DNA of 64,000 nucleotides from Achromobacter piechaudii NBRC 102461 (GCF_001571245.1 NZ_BCTK01000005.1:496001-560000); one strand, 5' to 3'. Shown: positions 39,277-48,366, numbered from the stretch's first letter. Numbers and translations are program-made. The notes: a model not told the origin generated them from the sequence alone.

Positions 39277-39341
39277 CCGTGCGTCGGCCGCGGGCCGACG
39301 CACGGGTTTGACCGCCCGACAGGCTATGCAGGCTGTCGGGC
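39277..39341. repeat. Two strong palindromes downstream of a lipoprotein operon
   Basis: 39277-39305 has 13-bp arms (CCGTGCGTCGGCC) around GCG. 39314-39341 has 9-bp arms (GCCCGACAG). They follow the stop of the minus-strand lipoprotein gene and may end its transcription or protect mRNA. Confidence 0.7.
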
Positions 39342-39361
39342 AATGACGGCGGATTCGCTGT

Positions 39362-39970
39362 CTAGCGCTTGGCCGAAAGCTCGGAAGCGGCAAGCAATGC
39401 TTCCTGGGTCTTCATCAGCGCCGCCTGCGTGGAACGGCGAGCCGCCAAGCTGAAGTCGCGCCTGAACTCGCTGTATTCCGCAGCGCCATCTTCCGTGACG
39501 GTAATGGTTGCGCTTGCATTATTTGCGGTGCCGCTCACCTTGGTAATCAAGGTGGTCGTAAAACGCGTGGGCGGCCAGGTCACGATACTGGACGACGAAG
39601 AATCCGTGGTCAGCGTGGGCACGACGACATAATCGACGTTGTCCGCCGCCGTGGGCTCGGGCGTCTTGATCTTGATGACGTTCGTAAACACGTTGGTCAG
39701 CATTTTATAGAACGCGGTTTCCAGTTCTTTATAGGGCTGGTAGCTGACCTTGTCGCCGCCGCCGCCGGGCGTCGTCACCGTCTTGGCAAGATCCGCTTCG
39801 GCAATGTAGTAAGCCACGTTGGCGTTCAGGCGCTCCGCGTTGGCCGGTGCTTCGATTTTGCTCAGATCCGGCGAAACCGTGATCTTGTGGGCGCAACCAG
39901 AGGCGAGCGCGACAACGACGGACAACGCGGCGAAGCGCAAGAGTTGGGTGAATGGCACGGCGAGGCTCAC
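39362..39970 (-). CDS. Predicted lipoprotein, 202 aa (second of a pair)
   Basis: Signal peptide and lipobox A-S-G-C26 (VVVALASGC). The mature part contains DVYVVPT-like beta segments (VDYVVVPTLTTDSSSSSIV) and ends in an Ala-rich helix. No family was recognised with certainty. The GTG start overlaps the stop of the upstream lipoprotein gene (GTGA overlap), so the two are translationally coupled and probably act together in the envelope. Confidence 0.78.
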   Translation of the reverse strand: MSLAVPFTQLLRFAALSVVVALASGCAHKITVSPDLSKIEAPANAERLNANVAYYIAEADLAKTVTTPGGGGDKVSYQPYKELETAFYKMLTNVFTNVIKIKTPEPTAADNVDYVVVPTLTTDSSSSSIVTWPPTRFTTTLITKVSGTANNASATITVTEDGAAEYSEFRRDFSLAARRSTQAALMKTQEALLAASELSAKR

Positions 39971-40518
39971 TTGACGGCGTTGAGGAAGGCGGGATCTTTG
40001 AATAGCTCACTGACCAGCTTGTCCACCAGCCCGGGGTATTGCTCAGTTGCCCTGTTTACCGCGACGGTGCCGACGAAGGACGACGACCATTCCTGCTTCG
40101 CGGACTTCACCTGGTCGTACTTGATAGCTCCGGCATTGGTGACCAGAAAGCGCGCCTCGATAATGCCGCTGCCCGTGCCCATGGGCACGTACATATCGTT
40201 CTTCAACAACGTGCCGGAAATTTCGACGGGGGATTTGTCTGAATACCTGCCGGCCAACGTCAGTTGCTGCTTGAGCGCTTCTGTCAGATAGGCGGCGAAG
40301 CTGTTCTCATACGGCGACCGCAGTTTCAAGCTGCGCAATGAAATGGGATTTGCATTGTCCTTGCCGGGTTCGCTTTTGACGGGCCCAACTTTCGCGGTGA
40401 AATCGCCTGCTTTCTTCAGGGCGATCACGTTGTCCATGGACGCTTGATACGGGGGCGCATAGACGGAACAACCACTTACTGCCGCGCAAAGGACTGCTAC
40501 CGATAAAACTTTTTTCAC
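39967..40518 (-). CDS. Predicted lipoprotein, 183 aa (first of a pair)
   Basis: GTG start and a short signal peptide with lipobox V-S-G-C17 (MKKVLSVAVLCAAVSGC). The mature segment SLKLRSPYENSFAAYLTEAL followed by LTLAGRYS is reminiscent of YajG-like lipoproteins that form a beta-alpha fold around an AL-K/R-xx-L helix, but the match is loose. It is coupled by a 4-bp overlap to the next lipoprotein gene. Lower G+C than neighbours is apparent, particularly Lys/Asn codons. Confidence 0.78.
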   Translation of the reverse strand: MKKVLSVAVLCAAVSGCSVYAPPYQASMDNVIALKKAGDFTAKVGPVKSEPGKDNANPISLRSLKLRSPYENSFAAYLTEALKQQLTLAGRYSDKSPVEISGTLLKNDMYVPMGTGSGIIEARFLVTNAGAIKYDQVKSAKQEWSSSFVGTVAVNRATEQYPGLVDKLVSELFKDPAFLNAVK

Positions 40519-40786
40519 GACAAGCCACCATCCTGTTATTCGGAAGAAACCGAATCTAACATTTTTTTACTTTGAGCAAGTAATGATGGAGCCGGGGAAA
40601 TTTGAATGAAGCGAAAGCGTTGTAGGCTTGCAGCGAAGTCGATGGCGACGATTCGATTCAACGCGCAGGACGAGCGCCAGCGAAAACGAACGGCAGCAAA
40701 ATAATGCGCGTGCAGGTAGACGGCAATTTTCAGTCGTCCGCTTTTATTGTTATTTCCAATGGCTGGAAAGCAGCGGAACAAACCGA

Positions 40787-41097
40787 TGGTGCCCGAGACC
40801 GGAATCGAACCGGTACGACCTTGCGGTCGAGGGATTTTCTTACCACTTCGGCTTTCGCCGCCAGCGCTGGGCGCTGTTCGTGGTCTGGAGCACGCCTTCA
40901 CCTTAGCCTTGCGGCCTTAGGTGCCCGCCGTCTGCTCTCTACACCTTCCCCGATTTTTCAATCGGGGCTTGGCTCGGCGTTGGCTCGGAACAGGTCCAGG
41001 GCATTCGCCGAGTTTGACGGGCTACACCTTTGGAGTTTCCCCCAAAGGGCTCAAATTTATTCAAGTCCCTTGTGTCTACCAATTTCACCACTCGGGC
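40787..41097 (-). tRNA. tRNA-Leu(UAA) interrupted by a group I intron
   Basis: 5' exon 41097-41063 (GCCCGAG acceptor, D arm, and AGGGACTT up to anticodon base U34). 3' exon 40838-40787 (AAAATCCCT, variable arm, T arm GGTTCGATTCC, CTCGGGC, A and CCA). Joined, the loop reads CU-UAA-AA on an AGGGA/TCCCT stem, giving an 87-nt tRNA-Leu(UAA). The 224-nt insertion lies between anticodon positions 34 and 35, the same place as in cyanobacterial tRNA-Leu(UAA). Confidence 0.92.
40839..41062 (-). ncRNA. Group I intron (IC3-like) in tRNA-Leu(UAA)
   Basis: Reads GAATAAATTTGAGCCC at the 5' side and ends with the terminal G of GGTAAG. Conserved core pieces match the cyanobacterial tRNA-Leu intron: TCAAACTCGGCGAATGCC (P3/P4), CCGAGCCAAGCC (P4/P6), GGAAGGTGTAGAG then AGACGGCGGGCACC (P7 region), and AAGGTGAAGGCGTGCTCCA (P3'/P7'). 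Short peripheral stems (CCCCGATTGAAAAATCGGGG) complete it. No homing endonuclease is encoded. Self-splicing is inferred from the intact core. Confidence 0.9.
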
Positions 41098-41163
41098 GAT
41101 GCGCGGCCCTTTGCAAGGGTCGGCAGCGGGCGTGACTATAACATCCCGCCATGCGCCCGCTGA

Positions 41164-42699
41164 TTATCGGCGGCCGAACAGCCGGCCCAGCAAACCCGAA
41201 GGTTTGGAGGCGGCCGCTTCCGCCTCCAGCGCGTTCTCCATCGACAGTTCTTGAAAGTACGCCTTGCCGTTTTGCTGGTAGGACGCCGAGGCTTGGCGGT
41301 AGGCCACCGCGGATTCCGCGTGGCGCTTCATCTGGCCGAAGATCCGGCCTCGGGCGAACAGGGCCCAGCTGCGATAGTCGGGATCCAGCGCCATCAGGCG
41401 GTCGCACGAGGCCAAGCCTTCTTCATTGCGTTTGGCGGCGATCAGCGCATTGATGCGCTCGGCATGCAGCGGGCCGCTGTCCGACCAGCGCTCCAGGGCG
41501 TTGTCGGCGTAGGCCACGGCTTCGTCGGCGCGGTCCAGGTTCGTCAGCGCTTCGATGCGGACGCGGCGCCATTTCAGCCAGTCCGGGTCCAGCGAAATGG
41601 CCACTTCCGCCAAGGGCAGCGCTTCGTCGTGGCGTTCCAGGTAGTTCAGCATGTCGGCCGCGTTGCCGGGCAGGAAATCGTCGCCGGGCGACAGCTCGTA
41701 GCCTTTCAGGTAATAGGCCAGTGCGGCTTCCCAGTTGCGCTGATCGCGCTGGGCGTTGCCCGCCACGAACAGCAACTGCGGGTCGCCGCTATCGAGCGGG
41801 TCCAGGCCGATCAGCGCTTCTTCGGCAAGCTCGGGCTCGCGGCTGCGCACGAATTCACGGGCCTGTTCCTTGCGGCCTTCCCAACCCGAGTCGGACAGCG
41901 CATCCAGGTGGCGCCACAAGGGTTTTGCTTCTTCGGCGCGGCCCAGACGATGCAGGGATCGCGCCTTGCCTTGCAGCGGCCAGACCCAATCGGGCTCGCG
42001 CTGCAAGAGGCTGGTCCATTCTTCGATGGCGTCGGCGTGGCGGTCCAGTGCTTGCAGGCACGATGCGCGGTTGTGCTGGATGGCGTTTTCTTCGCCCAGG
42101 ATGGCGCGCGCGCGGTCGAACATGGCGATGGCGTTTTGCAGGTCGCCCAGGCGTCGGTAGTTGTTGCCGGCGTCATACAGGAAGCCGCCGTTGTTGGGCG
42201 CGAGGGCGACGGCGCGTTGGTGATAAGGCAGGGCGTCGGCGTAGCGGCCGGCGTTGTGCAGGTTGGAGCCGATATAGCAATGGGGCGCGGCCGCGCTTGA
42301 GCGGATGCGAGAGGCGCGCGTCCAACTGTCGATGGCGTCGTCCAGCCGGCGGTCGTTGATCAGCAAGTACGCTTGCGCCATCAACAGCCCATAGTGGGTG
42401 GGCGTGCGTTGCAGGGCATCGCGCAATGCGCGCCACGCTTGCTGTTCGTCGCCGTCGTCATAGAGAACCACGGCCTGCACGGCGATGGCATCGGCGCATT
42501 GCGGATCCAGCGCCAGCGCTCGCGCCAGATCGGCGTCGCGCTGCGTGTACGCCTTGCGCTGGGCGTGGCAGCGGGCGCGCAACGCCCAGAAGGTGGCTGA
42601 TTGAGGCTGCTCGCGCACAGCCTGCTCGCATAGCGACAGCATTTTCGGCAGGTCGCTGCCATCTTCGGCGCGGTGGATGGCTTCGATCAAGGCGGACAT
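41164..42699 (-). CDS. Tetratricopeptide repeat protein
   Basis: 511 aa cytoplasmic protein made of about ten TPR-like helical repeats, for example GRYADALPYHQRAVALAPNN, GDLQNAIAMFDRARAILGEE and RHDEALPLAEVAISLDPDWL. No signal peptide or catalytic domain; the C-terminus is basic (SGLLGRLFGRR). The start is MSALIEAIHRAED at 42699. It follows the RDD protein gene by 44 bp on the same strand and may form a unit with it. A scaffold role is inferred. Confidence 0.85.
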   Translation of the reverse strand: MSALIEAIHRAEDGSDLPKMLSLCEQAVREQPQSATFWALRARCHAQRKAYTQRDADLARALALDPQCADAIAVQAVVLYDDGDEQQAWRALRDALQRTPTHYGLLMAQAYLLINDRRLDDAIDSWTRASRIRSSAAAPHCYIGSNLHNAGRYADALPYHQRAVALAPNNGGFLYDAGNNYRRLGDLQNAIAMFDRARAILGEENAIQHNRASCLQALDRHADAIEEWTSLLQREPDWVWPLQGKARSLHRLGRAEEAKPLWRHLDALSDSGWEGRKEQAREFVRSREPELAEEALIGLDPLDSGDPQLLFVAGNAQRDQRNWEAALAYYLKGYELSPGDDFLPGNAADMLNYLERHDEALPLAEVAISLDPDWLKWRRVRIEALTNLDRADEAVAYADNALERWSDSGPLHAERINALIAAKRNEEGLASCDRLMALDPDYRSWALFARGRIFGQMKRHAESAVAYRQASASYQQNGKAYFQELSMENALEAEAAASKPSGLLGRLFGRR

Positions 42700-42743
42700 G
42701 CTTGGGTTTCCGTCGTTATGCAGGGGCGGGTTATCGCAAGGTT

Positions 42744-43871
42744 TCAGCGCGCGAAGGCGCTGGCGTCGTGGCGGCAGCTGTAGGTGCGGTCGTTGGCGGG
42801 AATGTCGTCGCTGCCGCATTCCCAACGCCGCACGCCGCCGCCCTTGCGTTCGGCGCGCAACTCCGGCACGTAGACCAGATGCTTGCCCGCCAGGCTGGGC
42901 GTGCCGTCGGTGCTGGGCGCGCCGGCAATGGTGAAGCGCAGAACGCCGTTGACCGGGTTCATCTCCACCTTGGAAAAGCCGCTGTCGTGCAGCGATTGCG
43001 CGCTGATGCCCAGTTCGTCCAGGCTGGAAGGGAATTTCTGGGTGCGCCGATAGTGGTTCTCGGCCAGCCGACGCACCGGGTCGGACACCAGATCCAGACG
43101 GATGATGTCGGCGTGCAGCGGGTTGTCGCTCTTGCTATCGCCGGTGGCGTTCACGCCGATGACGATGCCGACCACGACCAGCGCCAGGATGCCGAACACG
43201 GCAAACAGGAACTTGCCCGCGCCGGTGACCGACGGGGCGCGGGCGACGGCCGCCTGCACCGCGCGCGGATCCGCCTGGCGCGTCACGACGTGCGTGCCGG
43301 CCAAGGCGTTGTGCATGGCGCGTTCGCCGAAGATCATCTGCTGCAAGTGGTGGAACAGGCCGGGCAGCAGCAGGTTCACCGTGTACTTCAAGGTGTGCCG
43401 CCAGAACGAGCGCAGCAACCCGGGCGACTGCCCCTTGCGATTGACTACGCGCAGTTTCACGGCGCGCTTGCCGGGCGAACCGTTACCCCAGGCGTCCATG
43501 AAGGCGGGCAGGAACCAGCCGATCAGGCCCGCCGCAAAGGCGACCCAGAAGGGTGGCGTGTCGCCGGTCAGCCCCTCGTAGGTCAGCTGCGCCGCGAAGA
43601 TCAGCACAATCATTCCCGCCGCCATGACGAGCGCGTCGATCGCGCTTGCGCCCAGCCGGGGCCAGATGCTGGGAAACACCAGCCCGTTGCCCTGACCCGC
43701 GCGGGCCGACTGGGCGGGCGCCTTCGCCGCAGCGGTTTTTGACGCGCGAGACTTCGATTTGCCAGCGGCGGCCGCTTGGGCCGGCGCGGCCGGGACGGGC
43801 AATGGCGCCTGGCAACTGAAGCATTGCGTATTGGAGGCGGGGTTTTGCCAATTGCAGCGGGGGCATTGCAT
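42744..43871 (-). CDS. RDD-family membrane protein with N-terminal zinc ribbon
   Basis: 375 aa. A zinc ribbon with C3-x2-C6 and C17-x2-C20 opens the protein, followed by an Ala/Lys linker. The RDD domain begins RLGASAIDALVMAAG with membrane segments and GSPGKRAVKLRVVN; a further transmembrane helix (FLFAVFGILALVVVGIVIG) leads into a periplasmic C-terminal domain of pilin-like type (HYRRTQKFPSSLDELG). Function is unknown. It is divergent from a LysR gene and upstream of the TPR gene. Confidence 0.85.
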   Translation of the reverse strand: MQCPRCNWQNPASNTQCFSCQAPLPVPAAPAQAAAAGKSKSRASKTAAAKAPAQSARAGQGNGLVFPSIWPRLGASAIDALVMAAGMIVLIFAAQLTYEGLTGDTPPFWVAFAAGLIGWFLPAFMDAWGNGSPGKRAVKLRVVNRKGQSPGLLRSFWRHTLKYTVNLLLPGLFHHLQQMIFGERAMHNALAGTHVVTRQADPRAVQAAVARAPSVTGAGKFLFAVFGILALVVVGIVIGVNATGDSKSDNPLHADIIRLDLVSDPVRRLAENHYRRTQKFPSSLDELGISAQSLHDSGFSKVEMNPVNGVLRFTIAGAPSTDGTPSLAGKHLVYVPELRAERKGGGVRRWECGSDDIPANDRTYSCRHDASAFAR

Positions 43872-43996
43872 GGAAACTGAGATCCTGGTGATGCCTGGGC
43901 CTTACGTTGACGGCCGGAGCGCGGATGATACTCAAGTCTTGCGCTAGGGAAAACCCGGAGCACCGCGACGATGGACAACGCGGGACACTTTCGGCC

Positions 43997-44917
43997 ATGA
44001 AGCCCGCTCAATCCCCCCACAGTCCCGCCCGCGATATTGATCCGATATCGCTACGTCTGTTCCTGTCCGCCCTGGAAGAGGGCAGTCTTGCGCGGGCCGC
44101 CGCGCGCGAAAACATCGTGCCCTCCGCCGTCAGCAAGCGCATGTCGGAAATGGAAGAAGCGTTTGGCGTGCCGCTGCTGGAACGCGGCGTCAAGGGCGTG
44201 CAGGCCACGCCCGCCGGCAACGCGCTGGCCACGCACGTGCGCCGTCTGTTGCAGGACGTGGAACACATGCACCGCGAGATGGCGGGCTTTGCGACGGGCG
44301 TGCGCGGGCGTGTGCGCCTGGCGGTTAGCGTCGCGGCGTTGTCGGGCGACTTGCCGGCGCAGATCCAGTCGTTTCGCCGGGCGCATCCCGAGATCGACAT
44401 CCTGCTTCAGGAAGACACCACGCAGGCCGCCTTTCGCGCGGTGCTGGAAGGGCAGGCCGACGTGGCGGCCGGGTCGGACTTCGGGCATGACGGCTTGCAG
44501 GTCTTTCCTCGCGGACATTGCGAGCTGGCCGCCGTCGTGCCGGGCCAGCATGTATTGGCCCAGCGCGAGACGCTCGACTACGCGCAACTGCTGCCTTTCG
44601 AGCAGATCGAACTGAACCGCGACAACGGCATCAGCAGCGTGTTCGAACAAACGGCGCAGTCGATGGGCGTGGCGCGGCGAATCAGCGCCCGGGTGAGCGG
44701 GCACGAAACGATCTGCACGCTGGTCGCGCGCGGCATGGGCGTGGCGGTGGTGCCGCTGTATCTGAAAGCGCGCCACACGCATCTGGACATCCGCTTCATT
44801 CCGATGACGGGGCCGTGGTCCAGCACGCCGCTGTGCATCGCCGTGCGCGACCCGGACGCGTTGGCGCCCGCCGCGCGGACATTGCTGGCGCACCTGGGGG
44901 TGTTGCCTACGGCGTGA
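43997..44917 (+). CDS. LysR-family transcriptional regulator
   Basis: 306 aa with a winged HTH at about residues 17-75 (LRLFLSALEEGSLARAAARE, then SAVSKRMSEME) and a typical co-inducer domain. The start at 43997 gives the normal family N-terminus. It precedes the CoA-transferase, Bug receptor and lyase genes on the same strand and probably regulates them. Confidence 0.9.
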   Translation: MKPAQSPHSPARDIDPISLRLFLSALEEGSLARAAARENIVPSAVSKRMSEMEEAFGVPLLERGVKGVQATPAGNALATHVRRLLQDVEHMHREMAGFATGVRGRVRLAVSVAALSGDLPAQIQSFRRAHPEIDILLQEDTTQAAFRAVLEGQADVAAGSDFGHDGLQVFPRGHCELAAVVPGQHVLAQRETLDYAQLLPFEQIELNRDNGISSVFEQTAQSMGVARRISARVSGHETICTLVARGMGVAVVPLYLKARHTHLDIRFIPMTGPWSSTPLCIAVRDPDALAPAARTLLAHLGVLPTA

Positions 44918-45106
44918 CTGCCATCGACGGGGCGCGCGCATTCAGGGCTTACCCGGACGTTCCGAAACGAGAATGCCCCGGTGCTGAAAGACCGCTACCC
45001 GCCCGGCGCGTACGCCCGCGATCATGCTTGCATCGCGGTGCCGCCCTGCCTGATTCCGGCTTGGCCGCGCCGCCCCATCCCCAACGGCCAGCAAGAGGAC
45101 CACCCG

Positions 45107-46315
45107 ATGAGCGCAGCACCGCCTTCACCTTTCATGGACAGCTCTGAATTGCCCTTGCGCGGCATCAAGGTGCTGGAACTGTCACACATGATCATGGGGC
45201 CGGCCGCGGGTTTGTCGCTGGCGGACCTGGGGGCCGATGTCATCAAGATCGAACCCATCGATGGTGACCGCACGCGCCGGCTCAAGGGCTCGGGCAGCGG
45301 CTACTTTCCGGTGTTCAACCGCAACAAGCAAAGCCTGGCCATCGATCTGAAGTCGGCGCAAGGCCAGGAGCTGGTGCGCAAGCTGGCGCTGCAAACCGAT
45401 ATGGTGGTGGAGAATTTCCGCGACGGCAGCCTGGCGCAATACGGTTTGGATTATGAATCGCTGTCGGCGGAAAACCCCGGGCTGATCTATGTATCGCTCA
45501 AGGGTTTTCTGTCCGGCCCTTACAAGCATCGGACGGCGCTGGATGAAGTGGTGCAGATGATGGGTGGCCTGGCCTATATCAATGGCGGGGCCGACACGCC
45601 GCAGCGCGTGGCGGCTTCGGTCAACGACATCCTGGGCGGCACCTTCGGCGTCGTGGGCGCGCTGGCCGCCTTGCATGACCGCCACGCCACGGGACGCGGC
45701 CGCCACGTGCGCTCGGGCCTGTTCGAAAACAATCTCTTGCTGGTCGCGCAGTTCATCGCGCAGTTCCAGCTGACCGGCACCGCGCCCAAACCCATGGGGG
45801 CCGAGCGCAAGCCGCCATGGGGCGTGTATGACGTATTCGAAACCGCCGATGGCCGCGTGTTCGTGGCGGTGGTGGGCGATGCGCAATGGCGCAACTTCGC
45901 GCAGAAATTCCTGCCGCCCGAATGGGGCGCCGACCCGCGCCTGGCCACGGCGGTCGACCGCGAAGCCGCGCGCCCCTGGCTGGTGCCGGGCGTGGCCGAG
46001 ATACTCAAGTCCTGGAAGACCGACGAGCTGTGCGCCGCGCTGGAAGCGGCCAACCTGTCCTACGGCCCGATCCGCCAGCCCCATGATTTGCTGGACGACG
46101 CGCATTTGATCGCCGGCGGCGCGCTGCTCAAGACGCGCCTGCCCGACGGCGGCGAGATTTCGGCTGCGGCATTGCCGCTGGAATTCGACGGCCGCAAGGC
46201 CGGCAAGCGCATGGACCCGCCCGAGCAGGGCGGCCACACCCACGCCATCCTGAAGGGGCTGGGGCTGGATGCCGCGCGCATCGAAGCCCTGCGCGCCGAG
46301 GGAGTCATTGCATGA
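45107..46315 (+). CDS. CaiB/BaiF (class III) CoA-transferase
   Basis: 402 aa. Family features are PLRGIKVLELSHMIMGPAAG at the N-terminus, LADLGADVIKIEP, the VVENFRDGSLAQYGLDY segment and D146 in RTALDEVVQMMGG, which aligns with the catalytic aspartate. It would activate a carboxylic acid to its CoA thioester. The ATG at 45107 follows AAGAGGA. The adjacent HMG-CoA-lyase-like gene suggests cleavage of the resulting acyl-CoA. The Bug gene between them probably brings in the acid. Confidence 0.9.
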   Translation: MSAAPPSPFMDSSELPLRGIKVLELSHMIMGPAAGLSLADLGADVIKIEPIDGDRTRRLKGSGSGYFPVFNRNKQSLAIDLKSAQGQELVRKLALQTDMVVENFRDGSLAQYGLDYESLSAENPGLIYVSLKGFLSGPYKHRTALDEVVQMMGGLAYINGGADTPQRVAASVNDILGGTFGVVGALAALHDRHATGRGRHVRSGLFENNLLLVAQFIAQFQLTGTAPKPMGAERKPPWGVYDVFETADGRVFVAVVGDAQWRNFAQKFLPPEWGADPRLATAVDREAARPWLVPGVAEILKSWKTDELCAALEAANLSYGPIRQPHDLLDDAHLIAGGALLKTRLPDGGEISAAALPLEFDGRKAGKRMDPPEQGGHTHAILKGLGLDAARIEALRAEGVIA

Positions 46316-46387
46316 CCGGGCGGTAGCGCCCGGATTTCTGTCGAGGCGGCGTCAGACCGCCAAGACATCCATCAGAGAGGAGACAAC

Positions 46388-47347
46388 ATGATCCGCAAAC
46401 TCGTCGCGCTGGCCGTCCTGGCCGCCGCTTGCACGGCGCATGCCGAAGACTATCCCAGCAAGCCGATCCGCATCATCATCCCGTCCACGCCGGGCGGCGG
46501 CACCGACTATATCGGCCGGCTCATGAGCAACAAGCTGCACGAGCTGAACGGCTGGGCGGTGGTGCCCGAGAACAAGCCGGGCGCGGGCACGGCGTTGGGG
46601 CTGGCCGAAGCGGCGCGCGCGCCCGCGCAGGGCTATGACCTGGTGATCGGCCAGTCGGACAACGTCACGTTGATTCCGCTGCTGATGAAAGTGGCCTATG
46701 ACCCGATCAAGGACCTGACGCCGGTGGCCCTGGTCGCCACCACGCCGATGGTGCTGCTGGTGTCGGAAGCGTCGCCCTACAAGACGCTGCCCGAGGTGAT
46801 CGAGGCCGCCAAGAAGGATCCGAACAAGATTTCGTATGGCACCTCGGGCACCGGGGGCGGCGTGCACATCGCGATGGAAATGCTGCAACACGAGGCGGGC
46901 TTCAAGATGCAGCACGTGCCGTACAAGGGCTCCGCGCCGGCGCTGGCGGACCTGATGGGCGGGCACCTGCAATTTGCGGGGTCGTCGATTTCGTCGGCGG
47001 CCTCGCTGATCAAGTCCGGCAAGGTGCGGGCGCTGGCAGTGACTTCGCTCAAGCGCAACGCCGCGCTGCCGGACGTGCCCACGGTGGCTGAACTTGGCTA
47101 CAAGGATTTCAGCGTGGTGACCTATTACGGCGTGCTGGCGCCTTCCAAGACGCCCACGGACATCGTCCAGCGGCTGAACACCGACTTCAACAAGCTGCTG
47201 TCAAAGAAAGACGTGCGCGACGCACTGGCCGCGCAGGGGCTGGAAGCCGATCCCGTTTCCAGCGCGCAATTCGCCTCGCTGATCCAGTCGGACATCGGCA
47301 AGGCCAAGCAGACGATCAAGAGCGCGGGCATCGTGGTCCAGCAATAA
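46388..47347 (+). CDS. Bug-family tripartite tricarboxylate transporter substrate-binding protein
   Basis: 319 aa periplasmic receptor. Sec signal peptide of about 20 residues (MIRKLVALAVLAAACTAHA). The family motifs IIIPSTPGGGTDYIGRLMS, VPYKGSAPALADLMGGHLQF and LPDVPTVAELGYKDF are present. A GAGGAGA ribosome site precedes the ATG. It sits between CoA-transferase and lyase genes, so its ligand is probably the organic acid activated by the first and cleaved by the second. Confidence 0.93.
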   Translation: MIRKLVALAVLAAACTAHAEDYPSKPIRIIIPSTPGGGTDYIGRLMSNKLHELNGWAVVPENKPGAGTALGLAEAARAPAQGYDLVIGQSDNVTLIPLLMKVAYDPIKDLTPVALVATTPMVLLVSEASPYKTLPEVIEAAKKDPNKISYGTSGTGGGVHIAMEMLQHEAGFKMQHVPYKGSAPALADLMGGHLQFAGSSISSAASLIKSGKVRALAVTSLKRNAALPDVPTVAELGYKDFSVVTYYGVLAPSKTPTDIVQRLNTDFNKLLSKKDVRDALAAQGLEADPVSSAQFASLIQSDIGKAKQTIKSAGIVVQQ

Positions 47348-47377
47348 ACGCCAACGGCATCGACAACGGAACGTCCT

Positions 47378-48295
47378 ATGAACCAGGAAATCAGGATATG
47401 CGAAGTGGGTCCGCGCGACGGGCTGCAAATGGCGCGGGGCATGATGTCCACCGCCGACAAGCTGCGCTGGATCGGCCAGCTTGCCCAGGCGGGCTTGCGC
47501 GAAATCGAGGTGGGCAGTTTCGTGTCGCCACGCCTGGTGCCGCAGATGGCCGACACGGGCAGCGTATTGCAGGAAGCGCTTAGTATCGACGGGCTTACCG
47601 TATGCGCGCTGGCGTGCAATCTGAAAGGCGCCATCGCCGCCTACGAGGCTGGCGCGCACGTGGTGGCGTTTCCCATCTCGGTCAGCGACACGCATAGCCG
47701 CGCCAACGTGGGCAAGGGCACCGACGCGCAGGTCGAGGTGATGGCGTCCATCGTCGACTGGGTGCGGTCGCAAGCGCGTCCCATGCGGATCGACGCGGCC
47801 GTGGCCACGGCGTTCGGCTGTTCGATGGAAGGCCCCGTGCCCGTGGATCGGGTGGCCCAGGTGGCCGCCGCCGTCGCGCGCACGGGCGTGGACGAGATCG
47901 CGCTGGCCGACACGGTGGGCTACGCCCATCCTGCACTTGTGCGCGAGGTGGTCCGGGCCACGCAGGACGCCGTGGGCACGCGCCTGACCAAGCTGCATCT
48001 GCACGACACGATGGGGCTGGGGCTGGCCAATGCGCTGGCGGGGCTGGACGAAGGCATCCGCGCCTTCGATTCCTGCCTGGGCGGGCTGGGCGGCTGCCCG
48101 TTCGCACCGGGCGCGTCCGGCAATATCGTTACCGAGGATCTGGTGTTCATGCTGGAAAGCATGGGTTACCGCACGGGCGTGGACCTGTCCCGCCTGCTCG
48201 CCGCCCGTCCGCTGCTGGCCGATTCGCTACCGCAAGAAGCCTTGCGCAGTGGCGTGGCGGCAGCCGGCATTCCGAAAACGTTTCGGACTGCATGA
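47378..48295 (+). CDS. Hydroxymethylglutaryl-CoA lyase family protein
   Basis: 305 aa TIM-barrel lyase of the HMGL/DRE-TIM group. The N-terminal ICEVGPRDGLQ carries the R13-D14 pair, HLHDTMGLGLANAL supplies the metal-binding histidines, and GGLGGCPFAPGASGN contains catalytic C240. It probably splits a 3-hydroxy-3-methyl acyl-CoA to acetyl-CoA plus a keto acid or ester. With the upstream CoA-transferase it forms a two-step activation and cleavage route; HMG itself or a citramalate-type acid is possible. A weak ribosome site precedes the ATG. Confidence 0.88.
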   Translation: MNQEIRICEVGPRDGLQMARGMMSTADKLRWIGQLAQAGLREIEVGSFVSPRLVPQMADTGSVLQEALSIDGLTVCALACNLKGAIAAYEAGAHVVAFPISVSDTHSRANVGKGTDAQVEVMASIVDWVRSQARPMRIDAAVATAFGCSMEGPVPVDRVAQVAAAVARTGVDEIALADTVGYAHPALVREVVRATQDAVGTRLTKLHLHDTMGLGLANALAGLDEGIRAFDSCLGGLGGCPFAPGASGNIVTEDLVFMLESMGYRTGVDLSRLLAARPLLADSLPQEALRSGVAAAGIPKTFRTA

Positions 48296-48366
48296 GCAGC
48301 CAAGCATGATGGGGGTAGAGGAATGAGCCGCCGCGCCGCAAGGGGCGGCGGTTGTCATTGAGGGTC

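Noticed and set aside
40787..41097. A pseudogene or two partial tRNAs
   Set aside because: The halves join exactly into a complete tRNA-Leu(UAA), and the insert has group I core motifs and a terminal G.
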